Shown here: positions 56,984-64,000 of the stretch, one piece after another | How positions within the stretch are numbered: the stretch's first letter is position 1 | Layout of the letters: every line of letters begins with the position of its first letter | DNA from: Cymodocea nodosa | Lineage: Eukaryota > Streptophyta > Magnoliopsida > Alismatales > Cymodoceaceae | DNA length: 64,000 bases | Reading direction: 5' to 3' | Assembly (NCBI GenBank): GCA_036874045.1 | Contig: CM072340.1 | Coordinates: 3,797,001 to 3,861,000, forward strand | The notes under the pieces: generated by a model | Database searches by the model: none | What the model saw: only the letters and a program-made list of their open reading frames with translations | What the model was told of the DNA's origin: nothing | Program-made: the position numbers and the translations under genes

Positions 56984-58160
56984 GATTTCTCCCTAAGCTT
57001 CAACAATCGACTTCATTACAGGAGTATTTCTGTTCTATATTTTAGAAATATCTCCAATGATAAACTCCTTAAGATATTCAGGTAAAAATTTATAAACATT
57101 AGGGTTTTCATTTCTTTCTTGACCCATAGTACTTGATTCTCCATTAATTGATTCCTCACATTCATATTTAGAAGTACCAATAATTTCTCTTGAGTAAATA
57201 TTTAACTCTTCATCAAAATTTACATGCATTAATTCTTCAACAACCAATGAAATTTTATTATATACTCTGTAAGCTTTACTTCTAAAAGAATATCCCAAAA
57301 ATGTCTTCATCAGATTTAACTTCAAATTTATCATTATTTTCCTTTGTATTCAAAATAAAGCATTTAAATCCAAAGGCTTTAAAATAATGAACTTTAGGTA
57401 TTCCTCCCACCCATAATTCAAATGGAATCTTGTCTAAGCCTCTTCTTAGGATTACTCTATTCAAAATAAAGCATACAGTATTAACTACCTCAGCCCAAAA
57501 ATAGTAAGCAACCTTATTTTCATTTAACATTGTCTGAGCTATTTCTTAAAGAGATCTATTCTTCCTTTCAACAACTTCATTCTGAAAATGAACCTTAGGA
57601 AAAGTAAATCTATATTCTATTCCTAGTTCTTGACAAAGATTTTTCATATTTTCATTTTCAAATTCTCCTCCATGATCACTCTTAATTTTCTAAACTTTCA
57701 ATTGTTTCTCATTCTGTACTAGATTCAGAAAAATTTTAAACTTCTCAAATACTTCACTTTTATGTCTCAGAAAAATTACCCATACATATCTTAAAAAATC
57801 ATCTACTAGAACAAATACATATTTCTTTCCACCTAAACTTTCAATTCTAGTAAATCCAAATAAATTCATGTGAGTTAATTCCAAAATTCTTTCAGAAGTG
57901 ATTTTCCTACTAGATTTAAAAGAACTCTTCTTTTACTTTCCTAATTCACATGCATCACAGATCTTATCATTCTTATATCTTAAATTGGATAAACCATCTA
58001 CTAAATTCTTCTTAGCTAACTTATCTAGAGGCTTCATATGAATATGACCTAACTTACAATGTCATAACCATGCAGTATTTAAATTATTTGCAATTAAACA
58101 AGAATCAATAGAAAATACATCATTAGGTAAATTAAGAAAACACAAACTTATTTTATAAGA
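56984..58160 (-). mobile_element. element H: inverted fragment of F-family pol
   Basis: From right to left: pre-integrase end (about 58140-57890), integrase core start (57690-57884, ELTHMNLFGFTRIESLGGKK, with catalytic Asp changed to Asn in HMNLF), integrase C-terminal part (57035-57530, NENKVAYYFWAEVVNTVCF, SKAYRVYNKISLVVEELMH). It is homologous to F at 48720-49790 but inverted. Its left edge joins a 55-bp plus-oriented piece of F LTR (56985-57040), so the junction is a rearrangement. No LTR on its right. Confidence 0.83.
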
Positions 58161-58784
58161 TAGTTTTATTATATTTATTTACAATATTCTTCTTAGTAAT
58201 ATATCCTTCTAATTTTCCTATAATCAATATTTAATATTTAAAAAATGTTAAGAAATCTTTTTCAATCCTCTACCATATAAAATCTAACATTGTCTAATTC
58301 TATGTAATAATTAATTTCTACTCAATAATTATTACTTGACTCTAATATTATAAAACAAAATTGATACATAAAAACTATTTTTCCTTTCATGCACGGCCTA
58401 GAAACTTATTTTAAGCCAAGCATTCTTTATACATCAGACATGGTTATTCGGAAATTAGACACTTCAAACAAGTTGCAACATTGGCACATAAAAATCAGGG
58501 TGCCAGCAGAAGAAGGATATTTCAGAAGATGCAAGTGTTTATGACTGCTCAAAAAAGAATATCAGGGTTCAATAAAAGGGTAAGCACAATTCAAGCAATA
58601 GCTTAATAGTTTTTCCAATACAAAGCCAACTCCTATGTACTGTCACAGTGAAAACCCAATCCATACGTGTGTAAAATGAATGGAAACATAAACTAAAAAT
58701 TTCACCTATATAATGCTAAAAGAATGGTCGTACCAATTTTGTTTCCCTGTTTGACGTCCAAGGATAGCAGTGATCTGTCTCGTC
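58161..58784. other. intergenic DNA and 3' flank of the LRR gene
   Basis: 58161-58400 is very AT-rich with no frame. 58400-58784 is of more mixed composition and probably includes the 3' UTR of the minus-strand LRR gene. I see AATAAA-like words but cannot choose a polyadenylation site. Confidence 0.4.
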
Positions 58785-60113
58785 TCACCTACACATCTTT
58801 GATAGGCAAACAATGAATATGACTAGGAATACCAAACAAGCAAGACCAATTGCCACCACGAGAATTGTCTTATTAGGACCGTGGTGACCCCTGCCACTAC
58901 CGTTGCTTCCACTTTTGTTTGAGGTGTCATCAGAAGACAAAGACGATGAAGCAGGTTGATCCGGTGGAGGAGATACAGGCATCCCATGCTTATCACAGGG
59001 AGCAATCCCAAGCTTCAGCTTCGAAGACAGAAGAGTATGGTTATAGCAAAGTTTGTTGTTCCCACCCAACTTGATCACGTCCAACTTCTTGATAAAGGAG
59101 ACATCGAATGGTAGCACACCATGGAAATTGTTGTGCTCCAAGTTCAAGTACTTCAGCCCCTTCATCTTTGTCAGGAACATTGGCACTTTCCCATTGATCT
59201 GGTTGTAGCTAAGATCAAGATGAGCCAACCCCGGCAACTCCATGAGAAGATCAGGCAATGGCCCCATCAGTGAATTGTGCGAGAACGATGCGATCTTCAG
59301 CGATGCCAGGTTAGCAAGTGTCTGTGGCAGTGCGCCTGTGAGTGCATTCGAGCTCAGGTTGAGAAACTCCAGCTTCTTCAGCGTTCCAATTGAAGGAGGA
59401 ACCGGCCCATCAAGCCCATTCATGGAAAGATCGACACTCTTGACCTTAAGACAATTCCACTTATGCGGCAAGCCACCAGGGATCTTAGTGTTCGAGATCT
59501 TGACCGTCCTCAGCTCCTGCATCTGCGACATAACAATGGCGATCCCGGAGGCGTGGATGGGGACGTCAGTGACAACGAGGTCAGTGAGACTGGAAAGGTG
59601 ACTGAGGTAGACACCAGTGAGCTTCCGGAAGGAGGATACAGCGGAGAAGCTTCGGAGATTGGAGATGAGGGAGGAGGGAATGTGGAAGGAGGAGATGGGG
59701 CAGCGGACGAAGGAGAGGGATACAAGACTCGGGGAGAGGGCGCGGAGTGCGGTAGCCGAGGGAACCAGGTTGGGTGAGCAGTCGGCGAGGGTGAGAGCAA
59801 CAACGCGGCGGAACGGTGTGGAGTCGTCGCAGGTAGTGAAGTTGTGAGGTGGCCGGACAGAGCAAGGATCCTTGGATGTCGGGAGCTTCATGGACCGGAG
59901 GGCGGAGAGTTGCTTCAGGTCGAGCGATGAGCTCGTGAGAGCTGCTAAATCCCCAATGTGGGAAGGCAGAGGCTGGCGTCTTGGTGTCGAGGTGGCGGTT
60001 GGCGATGGAAGCCGAGTAGAAGAAAGGGATAGAATGGTGGTGGCGGTCTCGGTGGAGGAGAGGGCGCACAGGAGCAGGAGAAGAGTGAGATTTAGTGGGA
60101 GCTGGAGTTCCAT
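58785..60113 (-). CDS. leucine-rich repeat receptor-like protein (no kinase), RLP51/RLP55-like
   Basis: An intact, intronless 442-residue protein, predicted to be a cell-surface membrane protein. In order: signal peptide (residues 1-22, MELQLPLNLTLLLLLCALSS), a Ser/Thr/Pro-rich segment, an N-terminal region with KDPCSVRPPHNFTTCD, about eight LRRs (clearest at residues 220-370: VDLSMNGLDGPVPPSIGTL, LNLSSNALTGALPQTLANL, LDLSYNQINGKVP, LNLEHNNFHGVLP), a Cys-pair cap (LCYNH..LKLGIAPCDKHG), a Ser/Gly-rich spacer, one transmembrane helix (about 417-438) and a tail of only four or five residues. The layout resembles the small Arabidopsis RLP51 (SNC2)/RLP55 group, which acts in immune signalling; that is family recall, not a search. 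Start: ATG at 60111-60113 with A at -3 and G at +4. The GC content is far above that of the flanks. Confidence 0.88.
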   Translation of the reverse strand: MELQLPLNLTLLLLLCALSSTETATTILSLSSTRLPSPTATSTPRRQPLPSHIGDLAALTSSSLDLKQLSALRSMKLPTSKDPCSVRPPHNFTTCDDSTPFRRVVALTLADCSPNLVPSATALRALSPSLVSLSFVRCPISSFHIPSSLISNLRSFSAVSSFRKLTGVYLSHLSSLTDLVVTDVPIHASGIAIVMSQMQELRTVKISNTKIPGGLPHKWNCLKVKSVDLSMNGLDGPVPPSIGTLKKLEFLNLSSNALTGALPQTLANLASLKIASFSHNSLMGPLPDLLMELPGLAHLDLSYNQINGKVPMFLTKMKGLKYLNLEHNNFHGVLPFDVSFIKKLDVIKLGGNNKLCYNHTLLSSKLKLGIAPCDKHGMPVSPPPDQPASSSLSSDDTSNKSGSNGSGRGHHGPNKTILVVAIGLACLVFLVIFIVCLSKMCR

Positions 60114-60170
60114 TTTAGAGAGAAAGAGAGAGAGATTGAGAGAGAGTAGAGGGAGAAACAGAGTCGGTGT
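60114..60170 (-). promoter_or_regulatory. LRR gene 5' UTR with CT-rich tract
   Basis: On the minus strand the leader reads CTCTCTCAATCTCTCTCTC-like repeats just before the ATG (60116-60160). Pyrimidine-rich 5' leaders and core promoters are common in plants. The tract is a microsatellite and may vary in length. Confidence 0.6.
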
Positions 60171-60262
60171 TTTGCAGGGCGAAGAGGAGGTGATGAGGCA
60201 AATATGGTGGGTAATATGTTTTTGCTTTTTAGCAAATTTGAGAATGGGCCTGCGAGTTTGGA

Positions 60263-60272
60263 TTATTTATAA
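60263..60272 (-). promoter_or_regulatory. LRR gene TATA box (candidate)
   Basis: The minus strand reads TTATAAATAA, about 150 bp upstream of the ATG. Transcription would start near 60235, giving a leader of about 120 nt. A GGCCCAT word (60244-60250 on the minus strand) lies between them and resembles a TCP site II element. This is inferred from sequence and spacing alone. Confidence 0.5.
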
Positions 60273-60299
60273 CTTTTTCCGAGTGACTTAGTACGAAAA

Positions 60300-61009
60300 A
60301 ACAAAGGATTTAAGGTTGCTTTTGGTAGTTTCAACTCTAATTCCTTAGGGGTTGGAACTATTTAATTTTAGAAGGCATGTTGATTTCAACTTCAAGGAAT
60401 TTTTAGGAGTTGTTTGGTTGAGACTACTAATGACTCAATTCTTATTTTTATTTTTTTTTAATTAATATTATATCTTTTGATGATTATACCTTCACTATTT
60501 GTATTTAAATAAATATGAAATTTCAAAATATCAAAATATTGTGTAAATAATTTTTTTGAAGTAGCTCAACTCAACTTGAAATTTGACTTCAGTCTAAAAG
60601 TATTAATTGGGTCGGGCCAACTTAACTCAACTCGATTTTTTAATAGATAGTGATTATTATTTATAAAATTATGTTGATATAGCATGTTTATTTAGACTTC
60701 AAAGTTTACTTTTTTTATATGATAATTTATGCATTTTATAGATTATAATTGCAATTATATGTGATTTATTGAAGAATGTATGATAATTGTGATTTTTACG
60801 ATTTTATATATTTTAAATAATTAAATAATGCATAAATTAATATATGATAATTATTATATAAAATATGTTTCATGAAAAGATATCTTATATGATTTTATAG
60901 GAAGAATTGAAGACATTGCAAATTTCATTCTTAAAGTAAAGTTGAAGAAGGAAAAAAGACAAGAATAATTAATCTAAAAGGTTATGTGAAAAGTAGTATA
61001 GTTAAGATT
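60300..61009. other. AT-rich upstream DNA of the LRR gene
   Basis: No gene. 60340-60430 has GGGGTTGGAACTATTTAATT and GGAGTTGTTTGGTTGAGACT, which resemble ends of small DNA-transposon MITEs, but I cannot pair them or find target repeats. The rest is low-complexity A/T. Confidence 0.35.
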
Positions 61010-62230
61010 AAGTGTACGAAAAACTAAAATGGTTATTATTAATAAACTCATATAGTTATGATTTATACACATGTATTTTAAAAGTTATAAGTTTTCATGT
61101 GTTTTTCATGTGCAACTTTGAAAAACTAGAAGAGTTATGATAATTATTCGAGTTTTATATATAGATAATGGATAACTGTTCAAGTTTTGTAAAAGGGCCT
61201 AATATTAATTTTTTATTTTAATTTAAAATCAAAAAAATAATAAACTTATATAATTATGATTTATGCACGTGTTTTAAAAGTTATAAATTTTCACATGTTC
61301 TTCGTATGCTACGTTGAAAAACTAGAAGAGTTATGATAACTATTCGAGTTTTATATATAAATAATGGATAACTGTTCAAGTTTTATGTATAATAATGGAT
61401 AACTGTTCGAGTTCTATAAAAAGACCTCATATTAATTTTTTATTTTAATTTAAAATCAAAAAAATAAATATAAAAAATAATAAACTCGTATAGTTATGAT
61501 TTATGCACATGTGTTTTAAAAGTTATAAGTTTTCACGTGTTTTTCATGTGTAGCTTTGAAAAACTAGAAGATTTATGATAACTATTAAGTTTTATATATA
61601 GATAATGGATAACTATTCGAGTTTTATGTATAGTAATGGATAACTATTCGAGTTTTATGTAAAGTAATGGATAACTATTCAAGTTCTGTAAAAGGACCTA
61701 ATATTAATTTTTTATTTTAATTTAAAATCAAAAAAATAAATATAAAAAATAATAAACTCGTATAGTTATGATTTATGCACATGTGTTTTAAAAGTTATAA
61801 GTTTTCACATGTTTTTCATGTGCAACTTTGAAAAACTAGAAGAGTTATAATAACTATTCGAGTTTTATATATAGATAATGGATAACTGTCAAGTTTTATA
61901 TATAGTAATGGATAACTGTTCGAGTTTTGTAAAATGGACTAATATTAATTTTTTATTTTAATTTAAAATCAAAAAAATAAATATAAAAAATAATAAACTT
62001 GTATAGTTATGATTTATGCACATGTGTTTTAAAAGTTATAAATTTTCACATGTTTTTCATGTGTAGCTTTGAAAAACTAGAAGAGTTATGATAAATGTTC
62101 GAGTTTTTTATATAGATAATGGATACCTGTTCAAGTTTTATGTATAGTAATAGATAATTGTTCGAGTTTTGTAAAAGTGACTAATGTTAATTTTTTATTT
62201 AAAAAAATCATAAAAATAAATATAAAAACT
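61010..62230 (+). repeat. tandem array of an LTR-derived unit
   Basis: About five tandem units, starting at the word AATAAACT near 61041, 61239, 61479, 61751 and 61992 (a final partial at 62231), with spacing of about 200-270 bp. Each unit carries ATAGTTATGATTTATGCACATG, seen in parts, GTTATAAGTTTTCACGTG, AAAAACTAGAAGA and a ATGGATAACTATTCGAGTTTT sub-repeat (split here as ATGGATAACT and ATTCGAGTTTT) present 1-3 times, which explains the length variation. The reverse complement of the unit is collinear with element A LTR 8250-8430. Confidence 0.9.
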
Positions 62231-62231
62231 A

Positions 62232-62715
62232 ATAAACTTTGGTTGGACCAAAGTTAAGATTTGGTCCAACCAAAGGAAAAATAAAGAAAATAAAACACGT
62301 ATGTTAGATCGAAGAAAAATAATAATAATAAAATATTTAAAAAATCATAAACTTCGATCAGACCGAAGTTAAGCTTCAGTCAAATCGAAAAAGAAAATAA
62401 ATAAATTAAAATTTCAATTGGAACGAAGTAAAGATACAATCATACCATTAAAAAAATAAAAAACTAAAAACAATTCGATCAGACTATTTTTTCATCTATA
62501 CAACCGAAGTTTATTATTATTTTTATTTTTCCTTCAGTCTAACTAACCGAAGTTTTTTATTTTTTTATTTTATTCGTCTATCTAACCGTATCTCAACTTC
62601 AATCAAACCAAAGTTTTTTTATTTTTTCATTGGTTTAATCGTATCTCACCTTTGGTCAGATCAATATTTTTTATTTTTAGTATTTTTTCCTTCGGTTTGA
62701 CCAAAGCTTAAATTC
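62232..62715. repeat. array of degenerate TTCGGTC/GACCGAA dyads
   Basis: Repeated inverted words of the type TTTGGTCCAACC, CTTCGATCAGACCGAAG, CCTTCAGTCTAACTAACCGAAG and CCTTCGGTTTGACCAAAG, separated by T-rich or A-rich runs (TTTTTTATTTTT). Unit length is roughly 45-70 bp and orientation alternates. No frame. It lies directly before the LTR at 62721 and differs from the neighbouring array. Confidence 0.7.
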
Positions 62716-62720
62716 GGTTG

Positions 62721-64000
62721 TGTTGAGTATTTTGTTTTGATGATGTGTGCTAAATGAAAATAATCATATTTGCTCAATTACTATTGCTTGTGAAAAGAAA
62801 TTAAAATCATCAATTAATACAGAAAAAGCTTATTGACATAAATACTTGTTTGTATTGGATCTGGAGTTAATAATTAGTCGTTTCGTTTCATTAATTTCTC
62901 ATTTAACTAAACATTAAGTTAATGTGTGTTTTTATTGAAAAGCATGATATGTTTTAAAGTTATATCTTATGTATCATGAATAGTGCACGTTTAGACAACT
63001 CATTAAGTTAGAGTTTTGTTTATATAGAGGTCACGTGAGAACTCATTAAGTTAGAGGCTTAAAGGTTAAAATAGGTCACATGAGAACTCGTTAAGTTAGT
63101 GAGTAAAAGAAGACACGAATTCGTTAAGTTAGTGTCATACACATAGTGAAATTATAAGTTACGAATGTTATATTGTATCACGTGAGGTGCACATGTTTAA
63201 CTCGTTAAGTTAGCATAACTAAACAAGTTGAGTTGCTATATTGAACACTAAGGCAACGCGTTAGGTTAGCGTTATAAACTTAAGTTGTTATTTTTACACG
63301 TGGTAAAATTCTTATTATAAAAACATTTGTTTATTGCTGAATCGATGAGTTAAAGTTTTTTAGAGACTTACAACCGTAACTATCCGAAACTTAAACTATT
63401 TTCGGTGAGTTATCGTTTAACCTTCCGAAAGAAAGGTTAAGTTGGTTCGTTGAGTTAGCGTAACACCACAGACTTAGTTCGTTGAGTTAGCTACAGTACT
63501 TGTCACGTGAAATGGTACATGAGGAACTCATTAAGTTAGAAACGCTAAGTTATATATATATATACTTGTGTTACTCGCTTAGTTAACATTAAAGTAACGA
63601 CTTCTTATTACACTTGATGGAAATTTGAAATGTAAACGTAGGTCAGAACGTGTGTATTTCGATGAAGGAAAAAGAAAAGACGTAAAGAAGTGGAAAACTA
63701 GTAGTGGTTAAACGTGAAGGATATGCATGAAATGAAGATATAGTAAAAAGGCATAGAGTTCTCGTTGATCAAATTATCCTTGCACATAAAACGAAAAATC
63801 TTTTCAAGGATCAAACTATCACTACACACCAAAAGAAAAATCTTTTTCAAGGATCAAAAACACCTCTTCAAGGAAAATCTCTCAAGTGGAAGAAAATTCA
63901 GTGAAGCAGAAAAAGGTATTATTTATGTCACTGAAGATTTAAAGTATCAGAAGAAAGCAAATTCGGTGAAGTAGAGAAAGACAAGATATTCATCATTGAA
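62721..64000 (+). repeat. C/D-family LTR, cut by the window end
   Basis: Starts TGTTGAGTATTTTG and follows the solo LTR (33431 onward) to the last base: AACTCGTTAAGTTA array (62995-63240), the extra dyad block (63340-63440), CGATGAAGGAAAAAG and ATCTCTCAAGTGGAAG. A span near 63617, about 70 bp in the solo LTR, is missing. The TATA box is damaged (TAGTAAAAAGG near 63745). Whether a full element or a solo LTR follows cannot be told here. The five bases before it are GGTTG. Confidence 0.9.

Noticed and set aside
59242..60291. Long plus-strand frames opposite the LRR gene
   Set aside because: They are antisense shadows of a GC-rich coding region. The minus-strand protein has signal peptide, LRRs and membrane helix; these have none.
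60340..60430. A MITE near the LRR promoter
   Set aside because: Two words resemble MITE ends, but I could not pair inverted termini or find a target duplication.
61010..62230. CRISPR-like or replication-origin-like repeats
   Set aside because: Units are contiguous, about 200-270 bp, without unique spacers, and match an LTR segment in a plant genome.

Overview
This window is AT-rich plant nuclear DNA, almost certainly from a eudicot. About 80% of it is nested, decayed LTR retrotransposons. I see one intact host gene: a single-exon leucine-rich-repeat receptor-like protein on the minus strand at 58785-60113. The plant assignment rests on three things: the SIRE/Maximus-type Ty1/copia elements (TGGTATCAGAGC primer sites and a third ORF after pol), an Athila-like Ty3/gypsy element with a tRNA-Asp-type primer site, and the plant-type LRR protein. 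I found no rRNA, tRNA, CRISPR array or bacterial-style operon.

Layout, left to right. 1-2540 holds LTR-like fragments and a recent 239-bp tandem duplication. Element A (copia, minus, 2545-8622) keeps its 5' LTR but lacks its 3' end, and sits inside the gag of element C (copia, minus; gag 8623-9464). The 5' LTR of C is split into three pieces (9661-10704, 21698-22228, 32276-32347) by two later insertions, B and D. B (copia, minus, 10705-21692, two LTRs, duplicated TTTAC) is itself invaded by an Athila-like gypsy element (plus, 13294-about 19010). D (copia, minus, 22229-32270, duplicated ACTTT) carries a long third ORF and two large internal deletions.

32348-32769 is a truncated MITE-like piece. 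33431-35209 is a solo LTR of the C/D family, flanked by TTAAC, inside an older LTR. 35315-38600 has no recognisable gene. Element E (copia, plus, about 38640-44530) is heavily decayed and has a tRNA-derived SINE in its LTR. 44590-45250 repeats the left edge of the window. Element G (B family, plus, 45250-47845) carries a PIF/Harbinger-type element in its gag. Element F (copia, plus, 47846-56983) has pol, a third ORF and a 3' LTR. H (56984-58160) is an inverted fragment of F-family pol. After the LRR gene come a tandem array (61010-62230) that matches an LTR segment, a short array of degenerate dyads (62232-62715), and another C/D-family LTR running off the end at 64000.

No element here looks autonomous. 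Every pol has stops, frameshifts or a damaged catalytic motif. The most interesting structure is in the LTRs. Several unrelated families share dense arrays of dyad motifs (TTCGGATAGTTA/TAACTATCCGAA with ACTTAAGT) or of AACTCGTTAAGTTA with CACGTG. One LTR segment seems to have been amplified into a satellite-like array beside the host gene. Alignments here were done by eye, so percent identities and element ages are not given.
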